Shown here in pieces: positions 45,801 to 59,000 of a DNA stretch of 64,000 bases. This stretch comes from Bimastos eiseni (taxonomy: Eukaryota > Annelida > Clitellata > Crassiclitellata > Lumbricidae), in NCBI GenBank assembly GCA_959347315.1, contig OY365806.1, positions 26,960,811 to 27,024,810 on the forward strand. Direction: 5' to 3'. Under the pieces are notes generated by a model. That model saw only the letters and a list, made by a program, of their open reading frames with translations, was not told the DNA's origin and made no database searches. Position numbers and translations under genes: made by a program. The first letter of the stretch is position 1. Every line of letters begins with the position of its first letter.

Positions 45801-47101
45801 GATATATATATATATATACACTATATGTTTGTGATCCCAATATCAATAAACGGTGTATATATTTTGTATGAATTTGTTGCTTCGAAACCTCGTGAAATGC
45901 TTGTATTCTACTTACCATTTCGGCTCTCTGCAATATATCCTGTTGTAGACTTACCCAGACCATTGTGTGAGCCGAATACGAAAAATATTTAAGCAACATA
46001 GCGAATAAAACACGTCATGAATGCCTGTGTTATGCGTTTTTCATTGGACATTTATTTGTTTTTGTGGTTACTGACGCTAGATTACAAAGGTTGTTTGTTG
46101 TCTGATAATGAAAGCTCAAACGGGTGTTTTATAGCAATATCAAATCATGCATGTACAGGTGCTTACTTCGCAACTCTGGGCAGCTAAGCAATGCAATGAA
46201 CTGAAAAAGGGCAAAACTATCTACATGTGCAGAGTAGTTACGTGGAACAATAGACCAGTTTGTGATCGTTCCTCCCTGGTTGAAAAGTGTTGAAAAGCAC
46301 AAAATCCGATCTCATAACCAACTTAGAATTAAAGCCAGCTTTCTGTCTGCGAACAACATGTCTAGAAAGTGGATAACGGCTAGATGTATTGACAACTGAT
46401 GATTGCCTCTCATGAAGCGCCTTGCACGACTTGAGCGCGTGTTTCGTGCAGCTGCTACTGGCTTGTTCATGGCTTTTAAAAATGTCTCAGGTTATAAATA
46501 GGCCTATGAGGCTATGACGTGCTCCACTAAATTTTGGAGCTCTGTCTGCATGGGTCTTACGGTACCAGTTAGTCTAAAACCAGTCTACTTTCGGAAGTTT
46601 TGCTGTCACACATAGGATTTTACTGAACGAGTGTAGGAGGGGGCTCGAGGGAAATGTCTCATTTCAAGATCAGTCATGATTAGGTGTGGTCAGTAATGCC
46701 AAATTGTGATCACATGCGTTTTAACAACGTCCAACAAGGCTATGAAGATGTCCTTTTGTGCCATGGTATGGCAACAAAATATCTATAACAGTCAGTTTCT
46801 GCAGCATGTATTTCCTCTCTAACTCAAATAATGGCACATTTTTACATTGCAACTTTTAGCGTTTAGAAATTAGTTGAATGTTGGTAGGGAGGACAATTAA
46901 CAAATCGATGACAATCAGAACAAAATAAATTAAAAAGTTCATGCATACATGAAACTAAAAAGGCATAAAACTGTTAATCGAAGGCTATATAGGCCTAATA
47001 ACAGTTGCATAAATCGAAAACTATCGTGAGAGTAACGGTGAAAAATAATTGTGGCAACTCTAATCATAATCTTTCGTAACGTAGGCAATGCCCTTTGAAG
47101 A
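45801..47101. other. Spacer; expected 3' UTR of the oligopeptidase gene
   Basis: No other gene seen. The 3' UTR of the minus-strand oligopeptidase gene should start just below 47102, but I found no clear AATAAA on that strand within about 200 bp. A TA tract lies at 45803-45818. Confidence 0.4.
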
Positions 47102-47185
47102 TCACTGAATGAAACCTTTGACTTTGAAGAAGGCAGTAGGGTCAAGATCTCGGCCAAGAAAAGCTCGAACCATTTCATCTGCGTC
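47102..47185 (-). CDS. THOP1: Oligopeptidase terminal exon
   Basis: Acceptor TTTGATTTAG|GAC. Encodes [20 protein letters not shown] and then KVKGFIQ before TGA. This matches the family ending (DA-x-x-ML-x-x-FLGR-x-P-x-x-x-AFL), although the last residues differ from the vertebrate SKGL-type ending. Confidence 0.9.
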   Translation of the reverse strand, partial: DADEMVRAFLGRDLDPTAFFKVKGFIQ

Positions 47186-50100
47186 CTAAATCAAAGCAGC
47201 AGATACGACGTCACCATTACAAATGAGTGGCTGCATATACCGGGTAAAACGAGTCGTTAGTGTGGCTTACCATTGTCTCCGTCTAATTGTAATGCAATGT
47301 TATCAATGACTCCAACTACAAAACGATCGCGGACACATTTGACACTTAACGTCTGAGTCGAAGTAGCTAATTTCTCTGACTTGTGATTGAAATGCAATGC
47401 CCAGCTACAATAAACCCGACGTTGAAGCTGTGTCGGGATTTAATAACATTTTTCGCATGCTTACAAAATTTTAATTTGCAAACACCATGATTGATTTTCC
47501 TTGCTATTCGTTCTCGAGTTCTTCTAAATCCATTCATATTTGTCTATGGGCAGACACGGAACAAGCAAGCAGAATATTCCTTAAAAGAAATGTTTCTTAG
47601 AAGTAACACAAGCCCAAACAAACAATAATTGTGATCTTATTTTAAGCAGGGTTCAAACACAAGATTTTACGTGATTATTATAAGATGTCTGTTTATCTTA
47701 GGATTGTCACCCTAAGACTTCAATCTACAAGGCGGAAACTGATAACAATCATATTCTATAAAGTTGTTGACCGTTTTCGTCGGAATAGTTAACCTGCTTG
47801 CTCAGCAACTTCAGATGATTCTATAAAATTGCACTTACCATGGTGCCACCAGGTTTCAAAATCATTGACCTGTAATCCATTCCCATTTTGGGATTTCGAA
47901 GACCATCCTTCTTGCAGCGGAAAAACATGTCGGCGCTGTACACCTCGCTCCACTATTAAAAGAGAATAAAAGTCTTGGTTGAATCAAATTTCATTATATA
48001 AATCTTGGTAATATTTTTATAAGAATAATGCCAAAATTTAACATGGTCATGCCTGAAAAGAGACGGGCCCCTCTTTATACATAGATATCAGAATTCTAAA
48101 TATTACTTTGGCGCATGAAGGGAAATACTTGCAACAATTGTCATTGGTACCTTAATGAAACTTGGCTCAAATTTTAGTTCTTTATTAGAAATCTTTATTG
48201 TGTAAAATATCAATAATCAATTGGCTATTAATCACATATAAAACTCAACCAGTTTCCACAAATGCCTGCAGATCAGTCTCGGCCCTATCTATAATAATAG
48301 CGGCGAAAGTCGGTTTGTGGCCAATTAAGTCCGAGAGACGCTGATGCAGCAATCATAAATATATAGTACACGACTTTACCCAAACAATGAAAGTGGTAAG
48401 CTTGTATTTTTTAGACATATAATGAGACAGCTGGAAATCAGAATTATTCTCATTACAAGCAGTCATCTCAGCTGGTATGTTGTGATTTTTATAGAAGTCT
48501 AACGGCACAGGTCCGACTATCCAGCAAGAGGCAAGTGATCCTTTAAAGTATGTGTAATATACAACCGGAAGAAATAATTATATGAATGTTTTCAGATAGT
48601 GTTGGCATTTCTTTTTAATGAATATATTTATTCACATGAGTGCATAAATATTTTTGATTGACGATAGTATTTTATTTTTATAATAATTATGGAACGCATG
48701 TATATATTCAGCTTATAAATTAGATAGTACGTCAGTTGTGCAGTGGCTAAATAAATTTATTCTGAAATTCCGAAATTTGATATCGCCCCTCTTCCAACAT
48801 TTTTTGTTCAGAAGTGCACACGCTTCGACGGCGCAGTTGCAGTTGTACTGCAGAGCAATTGTGCCCGAAGGACTTGCTCAAGGTCCTCACACATTGACTT
48901 CTCGGACGAGGGTCGAACCCGTTCACTCAGCGCACAGACGGACAGACAGCCAAACAGATTGATAGATAAGTAGGACCTCGATCTAGTAGGACTAACTCAC
49001 CAAATATGAATAGTACTGTGCGTCGAATCCGCATGCCATGTGGGTGAAAGTTGCCGGTGTGTTTGTACCTTTGATCGGCGCAATACCGATTATTTTCTGT
49101 GACATCTCGGCAAACATTTCTTCCGTTTTTGACTAAGAAACAAATGGTCAACGGTAATGAACAATACTTAATTGAGATTGCCAGAAGGAACAAAATGCAC
49201 TAAAGTGCAACAGTAATATCTATAACATATCACATGGAATTCTAACCTAAGTTAACAACTTGGTTTTACGTCTTTTGATCCCCGTCAGTCTATCCCCCGT
49301 CAAGTGAACCTCCGTCAATTGGTCCCCTAGTTAATTGATCCCTTCGTCAATTGATCCCCTGCCTATTAACCCCGACCCAATTGACACAGCTTTCATGTTC
49401 CACTTGCGACCTTCTCCATTTATTAAAAGAACGATGTAAACGAACACGAAATGTTAAATGATAAAACATTTAAAGAACTTAATTGAGAGTCATTTTGTGA
49501 TTAGTTTATCAGCATAAGGTACTAAGCATTAGCGTCTATGCATAGGATAAATGAGCCATTGCTCTGAGATATAAAAGAATCTCCGAACGGTCGTAAGCGG
49601 TTGCACCGCGGTTGATACGAGTCGCAGGCGGGCGATAGTGTACCGTATATTGAATGTACATTGTACTGTTTCTTTGCCGAATACTCCATGCCGACAATAA
49701 GTAGGCCTATATGGTTTCTGTCTCTGCATGTCGCGTTGAAGTCCTAAAAATTGCTCTGAGATATAAAAGAATATCCGAACGGCCGTAAACGGTTACAGCG
49801 CGGAGTGACACGAAGTCTGGACATCAATTTGTTATTTTGCAATGTTATTTTGCCAATCTGTAAAATCAATCTGTTGTTCACTAACAGTATCAGCTACAAG
49901 TCTGTGACGTGACGCATCCGATAGAGATTCGAGGGGATCAATTGACGAGGGGCTGAATTGACTAGCCATCAATTGACGTGGGATCAACTGACGAAGATCA
50001 ACTGACGGGAATCAATTGACGCGATACCAAAAACTTCAAACTTGGAAGCACTAATGACAAAACATAATTTATTTATAAGGCCTGCACTCATACCATCCAT

Positions 50101-53100
50101 ATTTTTCATATTCGTCCATGGCTTTATCACCCGACGCTGTCAATCGCATTTATCACTATTCTTCCCATTCATCTCGGATGCAGATGTATAAACAAAATAA
50201 ATATATAAATCCTTAATTTGTTCAAATAAGCCCACGTAGCTATTACAATATAACAATTCTTCATGTTGACCTTGTTAATTATTCTATTGCTGAGAAGCCC
50301 TGTAGCATGACTTAGCAAGATTACATCTATAAACAGACATCATATTCAAATCCCACAGGAAAATGGGTGCCACGGAAAGTCCGATTCTGCTCATAAACGG
50401 CGTCCCCATCTCCCAGGTAGTCTCGACCAAATTTCAGGGAGTTCATGTAGATCAACACATGACATGGAAAGAGCACATTAAAAATATATCCGCAAAAATT
50501 GTCAAGAATGTTGGTATCTTAGTACGTACATCCTATCTATTGCCCACTTCCATCCGTATAAAGTTGTACTACTCACTTGTATACCCGTATCTGGTATATT
50601 GTAACATGATATGGGCATCAACTTACGAATTGAGACTACATAGATTGGCAATTTTTACAGAAACGCGCCATTCGAATTGTTGCAGGTGCCCCGCCGAGCT
50701 CGCCAACTAGCCAAATTTACTTTGATTTGGGACTGTTAAGAATTGAACAGATAAAAATATATCAAATTAGGGAATTCTTCTTCCGCTATGAGCATGGTCT
50801 GCTTCCAAAAGTTTATGGGGATTTCTTTAAAATGAGTAAGGACATACGCACTTAATACACCAGAAATGCAAAGGCATATCGCTTGGTTGTCGCTCATTCA
50901 AATACTCGTCGATTCACTATCAAGTCTGCTGGGACCCTTATATGGAAAAAAATTCCTCCACAATGTCATGACCTACATGAATTCAAAAAAAGGCTGCCGC
51001 TGACAAAGTGAATTAAAATAAATAACTTGCTCTGTGTGTATATGGACCTATATTATCAGGTTAGTATTGTACTCTGTTAACATGTGAACCTATGTTCTTA
51101 TGTAAGCATTATTGCGTTATTATATTTTCATGTCGTTAGTTAAGATAAAATAATAATCAATTAAGTTGTAATTGGATTAATCGTATGATTAAGTATAACT
51201 GTTCATCATATTTTGAAATGTGTTAATCGACTGTCACTCATGTATATTTAGTAAGCACTTTAGGTGACCCTAGTTAGCGGAATCTAGATCCATTCAGGGC
51301 CCCCAATTGTTACCAATGTCTCTGGAATCTTGCAAAATTATCTTGCTGCTGTAAAAATTTGGTTGGTTTCAGTAAAAAATTGATTGATTGATTGTTGATT
51401 GAATTAGATGACTTACAATTTCTACTTTATAGCTATAATTATATTTTGATCATTAACGTAATAATTGAAAGCACAACCCAGCGAGCGAATTAAACTGTTC
51501 TTCTGACAGGCGACTTCAGAGTTACCTCTGCCTTGGTATGAATTGCTTGATCGAACTTGGCGAGAAGGATCTGCCACATGATGAGGATGCCACCGTTGGC
51601 CCGGCGCGAATTGATGAGGGCGGTCAGCAGTTCGTTCGGAATGGCACTTCCATCTTTGTAGTGTGCTGACATGCGAGTGAGTGAATCCCGTTCCCAGCAC
51701 CAGTTTTCCAGCATCTGCGATGGCGCCTCCACGAAATCCTTCTCAACGTTTGCTCCGCTTTAAGAACACAGAACATCAGAATATTTCACAACAATTAAAG
51801 ACACGAGTAGATCTATCTCCGGTTACAATTTACAATATAAGGTAAATATATATACACTTTATTAATAAATATATATAAATATATATATAAATATATATAT
51901 ATATGATATATAATATATAAATATATATACATATATATATATATATGATATATATATATATATAAATATATATATATATATCAGTCATCCTATATATATG
52001 TGTGTGTGTAGGTGTGGATGTAGCAGTGTGTGTGTATATATGGGTGTGTGTGTAGGTGTCTGTGTTTGTGAATTGTCAGAGCCAACAGGTCGTCTCAACT
52101 CGAACATAAGCCCTCTGGCACACAAAAGATTCATCAGCAGGTTCGTCTTTCCAGGCTGCAACGAGGCGTCGACCTCGTTGGATGACTGAAGATGCAATTC
52201 TTCGCTTCAACTCATCTTTAGAAGTCTTCTCACGACGGCTGTAGTCGCCCAACAGTTCAACCTCCTTTCTCGCATTTTCACTGTTTGTTAGTATTTACTC
52301 AAAGATAGTACTGTTATTGCTATACATAGCGCTAAAAAATTTATTGCTTCAACAGAACATGAAAAGCCAGAAAGGCAAAAGTTTCTGGCAGCTAAGGACC
52401 TTTACTTTTACAATCATTGTAGGGCCTACTGCAACCGACCAAATTTGAATTCAAACACGCTGATTAGTTTCTCCAGTTGAATCATTTAAGCAGCAATTGT
52501 TTACTAGAGCCATCACTTGTGTCGTCATGAGAAGAACTTTTGTTGCCTTTTGTGTATCTTTAGCAGGTTTCCAGAAAGTCTAAGAAAGCTACTTGTAATC
52601 TCCAAATTTCTAAAACGCAATTCAGAAGTCAAGCGCAGGACACCATAGAGCTTATTCACGAGTATTAAGGTAAGTCAAGGATATTTTAATAATCGGCAGA
52701 GGTCTGAGGTCAGTGATCATCAGAACAACGACACAAAATTAATTGTTTGCATTCAAAATACCTGAAAACAGCAAATTCCGTTTCTGCGCAGACCTGATGC
52801 ATCACGTGACCAAACTCGTGGAAAAATGTTTCCACCTGTCAATCAGAATTGAACAACACGCGATTAAACTTAAATAAGTGCATTTCATCTCTCCAAGTAG
52901 GCCTATGCAAGTAAGTATGGAGAACATTTTAGGCTAATGATCATTATAGTTAGGTGCCGTTATCTGAGAGGAAGAAACAATGTTGGTTTACATAAGCATA
53001 TATACAGTACACTATAAAAAGTACGCATTATGTGTATCCATGTTTATTTTTTATATGCAAACAGCCACGCAGATGCACATGAAAATTAACAAAGCACCGT

Positions 53101-55963
53101 TATGAAACCTCTAATTCTTAGTGAAACACAATTATCTACTCGATAATACCGGAAGTACTTAATACAAGCTGCGTGGCTTCTACTATAGACTATTGATAGT
53201 ACTATTGATAAGTAGACCACAACATAAGTTTTAACTAAAGTTCTAGGGTACCAGTAAAGTTAAATCTCCAATGTAACAACTAACAGGCTACTGAGCAGCC
53301 AAAGAAACAGACGTTTTTAGTTATTTTTTTACACAATAAAATAAAATATAGGTTACAGAAAGCCGTCTGGCAGCTGACAGACTGCCTAAGAACAAGATGA
53401 TGAGGTGTCATCATGTTATGATGTCAGTAATTGGAAAACTGGAACCAGACATTGAAATTTGCCGACCGGAGTGGAAGCATGCGAGAACTCGAGTAAAAAA
53501 TTACTTGACTAACTTTTGGAGTCGACTACTCGCGAGTACTTGGGTAACTGCGGCAGTCCTAGTATTGTATAAGAAGCTTCGAGCAACACGCCTACCTCGT
53601 CATGTGTAAGAAGAACCGGCGTGTCAATAACTGGAGCTGTGAAGTTGGCTACCAAGGCGGCGATTCCAATTTGACGACTCCCATTGGATAGATAACAAGC
53701 AGGCTTAAGAACAAACAACACTCGAACATGTCACATGAAACCTCTTCACAGCACATATCATTAACAACCATCGTATAATTTCACACTGACAATCACAGTA
53801 TGCTTACAAGTAAAGAATGAACAAATGCTGACAAGTTATTACCTTATTTGAATTTAACTGTCGGCAGCCGTTCAAGGGGTCATGAAGTTATACATCTAAT
53901 TTAACAAGCGCCGCCGCCTAGCGAAAGAAGGTCCAAACGACCATACTGGGTATGGGGGTATCGAACTCGGCTTTTGCGTGTGTTCTCCATTACTCAATGG
54001 CCCCCACATGTTAATATAGAATTGTTCTCGCTCTTTATTAAAGGGAAAATATTATTTGTCAAATCGGGGTCAGGTGTCTGATCGCCGCATTTTAGTCAAT
54101 GACCGTATTTAAAACGACTTTCTTATTCCTGACTAAGCCGCCATTCAACAAAATGTTTAGGATGCTTTGCTCTGCGCTACAAAAGCCAGGACTCTTCTTT
54201 TGAAAGATATGTTGCATTTACTTGACCTAAGCTTTGAGAACTCTCTGTTTCCCACTGTTCGCTCTGTTCAGATTGGTATGTTATTTCATTCCTAAGTCAA
54301 ATATTCATCGACTTCAGCTAAGCCAAGCAATTCCATTGGCAGACTGATCTAAATCAAATTAGTTATTGTTGGCTGTTTGATAGCTCTTCCCGCTAATGCT
54401 TAGAAATATAACACAGTTTCCGTTGACATTGTGCAAAGTTACGAGACAGACCGATAAATTTCGGTATGCAAAAGAAAGTAAAACTGCTGTCGTTCGAACA
54501 AATTTAATTTCTCGTTAAACATCTCAAGCGTGTGTGTGATCGTCGTCACTGATCGGCATTTATTCGTAAACTACTAATTTCATTTTCTTCTTTAGGTTCT
54601 CTGCCCTAAGGCAGGTTTGACATTCCAATATCGTGAACTATAACTTTGTCTTGCCTCCTCCTTCAGCTTGATGTAATCGTTTTTCATCAACCAGTCCAGG
54701 AGATTCCTACGGGTCTTTCACTTTTCTTCTTTTCTTCCCTCTCTAAATGCGTGTCTCCTGGTTTGGTCATTTATAAGAGCAGAATGTGTATTAAATTCGT
54801 TCTTTCCAAACACAGGTTCATTACCTCAATTGTCATTTTGTCAATCAGTGTTCTAACTCCCCTTAACCACCCAAACGTACCTCTAGCTTGCTCCATATGT
54901 CTGGAATTCAATTTGTTTTCTCTTAATTTTAAGTTTCAACGCTGACTACATAAGGTCATCTTTTCCGTATTGTTTTCTCGTCAAAATAAACTATAGGCTT
55001 ATGCGTAAGAGCCCCCTCACCATCGGGATCGTTTCATTTCTTCAGGGATATCATAAACCATCAATACATGATGTGTGATTGTTCCATTATATTTGTTGTA
55101 TTTGTTGGCATAAGTAGATACCAATTATAAAGATGAGTGGGTTATAGTTCACATTTTCCTAGCTTAGATGCTTCGCTACCTATTATTTAAATAGTCTAAT
55201 CACCCTTCAAATCAGCGTCATGGACCCATGCGCTCTAGAATCTCTGTCCAACGTTAAAACATAGCACAGCATACTCTTTTTATTGCATCCAACACAGCAA
55301 AATATAAGTAGATATATAAGTAGATAATATTAGATTGCAATGGGGACACCTAAAGAACCAAGAAGGCCACGCTACTAAGGGAAACCCTGGCAAAGACATT
55401 GCCATGAGCTTGACTCTCTGGTGTATCTTGATGTGTGCAACGGATTATAATGTGCTAACTTGCTACAACTTCACTTCAAATGAAACATTTATTGATACCT
55501 CCTGCATCACAGTAACTGTGTTATAGAAGTAATCATATTAATTTAGATTAGTAGTAGACTCACCTGCAGAGCAAAGCAGGCAGCTTGTTCGTACTTTCCA
55601 GACCGAGGAACCAGATCCAAATAGAAATAGCCAATAAGTGAGTCAGATGCCCTGTCTTTAATACCATACTGAAACACGTAATTCATTAAACGGCTAAATT
55701 GACCATTCAAGGATATTATAGTAGTTAGTCGAAGTTCCCGTTCTTTTCGTCGCAGCTCACTTCGTAGCATTAATAAAACGGCACTAACCCGAACCTTTAT
55801 CCTAACCGACCCTCACGATGCTTAACCTGACGAAATGATTGCAACGAAATGAATTCGAGGAAATGAATATGATGAAAATGATCGGCGACAAAATGAAATG
55901 CAACGAGATGATCTGCGTGTTTAGGTGAGCGGTCGCCGTTAGCTGATGCGCTAACTGTCTTTC

Positions 55964-56010
<47 letters not shown>

Positions 56011-59000
56011 AATACATATATATACATATATATAAATACATATATGTATACATATAAATATACATATATATATACATATATATAAATACATATATATATA
56101 TATATATATACATATATATATAAATAAATATATATATATATACATATATATAAATACATATATATATATACTTATATATATATATATCTTTGGGGTCATC
56201 TACAATTCAGCTGAACGGAGCTTGGCGATGTGCGTAAATTTTGCTCCATCATTTCGTTATCGGTAACAACCGAGTTCAAACGCAAGTTTAAATTTCCAAG
56301 GATGGATGAAAAGATGGATGGATGGATGAAAGGATGGATGAATAAATGGATGGATAAACAAATGGTTTAATGGATGGATTGATATATAGATGGATGGATG
56401 TATGACAAAATTGATAGCTGAATAAATAATGAATGGGTGGATGGACAAATAAATGAAAGGCGGGATGACTAAATGGCTGGATAAATGAATAAGTGGATGG
56501 ATGAATAAATGAATGGTTGAATAAATGGAAGGATGAATTGATGGATGGATGAATAAATGAATGAATGGATGGATGGATAGATTGATAGATGGATGTATGA
56601 ATGGACAAACTGATGGATGGATAGTGAGACAGTGAGAGGTAGGCAAAAGCGTGATTCCTAAAAATTCATTGTATTCTTAAGTGATTCTGATAAAGTATTT
56701 TACTTTGCACGATACTCTACTTACTACAGTCACAGTTGGATGCCAAACCGCACCATTTTCCATCAACTCAAACTGTAAGTTTAGAAGCTCCTAAAACAGA
56801 CAATTTTTTCAAATATAATCAGAATAAACAGCCAGATGTGGCATAAAATACACCTGAAAATACAACCAACTTTGAAAAAATTCTTTCGTTGATATATTTA
56901 ATTCGGTATCGCATCGGAAAATACTTTCAACTATAAATGTTTTCTAATTGTCAAAATTACTCAATTTTATAAATCTTTAACGTGATTATTGCTTTGGGAT
57001 TTCATCAAGTTGAAACCCGACCAATCCGTTTTAAAAGTGCACATGTGAGAGATGTCAATGTTATTGACACACTACATGTAGGTAAAAATAAATTCATATT
57101 AGCCAATCGCTTACCTGATAAATTTCAAGTAACCCATGGGTGACAACGTGCAGTGGGAAATACTTTCGCACTGATTTTCCGTCAACAGCGTATTTTCTTT
57201 CTTCCACGCGCGTCATGTAAAATCGTGTGTCCCAGAGATTGATCTTTCCGTCAAATGGAGTTTTGCTTGCTTCACACTGAAATGGAATAAAAATATCTAC
57301 GTAGAAGTAGATTATTTGATGGAATGGCTCAGCCGCCGAGTTGAGGGAAATGAAGGCCAATTCAGTCAGCACTCGTAAATGTTTGGCTTCCATGACAGTA
57401 GTGTGCTTAGTGCTTTGTCAACAAACCCTGGTATGGAGAAGGGTCCTATGCACATGCCTGCATTTCTCCTCTCACCTAGGACACACCCGCCAATCATTAG
57501 GTATGCGTGGCTTAATTAGTTTTCCAGTACGGTATTGGTTGAGTCGATGAGGCTCATAGTATCAGCAAACTGGCATCGAACGAGCCTATCCCTAGCAGAG
57601 CGTGACTGTCTGGGCCGTTGGTTCTTCTTACGATATTAATTACGCTCGCCCTAGAGCGGCTCCTGAGTTGCAGGACTTTTCGCACCAGGAACATAAGCAC
57701 CGTCTCCAAAATGTTTGCATGTGCAGTTGTACACGTATGTGTATATCCCTGTACGTATAGACACACGTGTTTGTGCTTGACAGACTTGAATCAGCCATTC
57801 TTCCATCCGTTCTTCCATCCGCTCATCATTGCAACCATCCCTCCGTTATTTTATCCAACTATCCTTTTATTCTTCCATTCACGATACTTCGCGTTGAAAA
57901 TATTATCATTTTATTACATCAAGCGTCCTTTCAGTTTCGGTATCAATCGTTAAAATATCTTTCGGGAATTGCGTTCCTTTCATCAAAAATCGGCTCTCTG
58001 CCATCCTTCCGTTCGTTCATTATTCCACCATTTCATCATTCCATGCGCGCTACTTCGTTTTTAAAATAATTAGATTGATAACCTCGCATAACCTTTCGAA
58101 ATCAAATCCTAAAAATATAGATCGGCAATTGTGTGCGTTTCATTCATCAATCCATCAGCGTTTCATTCGTTCATCCATCCTTCCATCCGCTTTTAGATCT
58201 TTCCATCTTTCTACCATTACATTAGCTCATCATTTAAGTCATCCAACCATTCGTCCATTCTTTTATCCAAATATTATATATCCAACTGTTATCCAAATCA
58301 TCTGTTGGAACGTTATTAAAGGAATCAGATTTGATCTTAGTGAACAACATAGCTGCAATGACTGTGTGTGAACAGCCGCCCAGATCAATAGTTTGCAGAG
58401 CAGAATCACGACGTGGCGCAATAACAGTAATTATGGAAAGTGCAAAGCTCCACCGCCCAATATATGCCGTAAATGAGGCCATGACTCAGGCCATGACTCA
58501 GTCACGACACGGAAAATTAGCCAGATCTTCGCCGACGATCCTTTCATATCGCTGTCCAATTTGTTTTCCTACTTTGGCCTGTACATTTGGTTTGTTCAGG
58601 CAGCGTACAATGCAAACGTAAAAATCGGGCAGAACTGTCAAGTTTTTAAGTCCTGGTCGCTTTTATTAGAAAATGAAGCCCATCAGAAATAAAGTGCCAG
58701 CTTATACACAGTGAAGAACCGAAATATTTTTGCGATGTATTTGCGAATTTCGCAAAATGAAATATAATTATATTTATGGTTATCAAACTTACACATTGTC
58801 ATGACGTGTAGGCCTAAGAAAATGAGTTTTTTCAATTTTAACATCGATGAAACAATCCGAACTCACATCTGCTTTTTTGTATTCAAGAAACAAACGCATA
58901 TCGTCTTCAATCATCGGCTGTAACTTCTTCTGCAACTCGTTCAGGAAGGCATCCACTCGCTCTGGGGTCTTAGCCATTCGCATATCAAGAATATAGGCGG

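Noticed and set aside
48800..48960. Coding or SINE signal around GAGGGTCGAACCCG
   Set aside because: A short box-B-like word without a matching box A; an intronic open frame with no homology recognised.
54646..54945. 99-codon plus-strand frame in an oligopeptidase intron
   Set aside because: Hydrophobic and T-rich composition, no motif, antisense to a well-supported gene.
55802..56199. Tyr/Ile-rich transmembrane-like proteins
   Set aside because: Translation of TATATACA microsatellite.
56257..56646. Ile-His-Pro-Ser repeat proteins of about 106-129 codons
   Set aside because: Translation of a degenerate GGAT repeat inside an intron, open in two frames at once.
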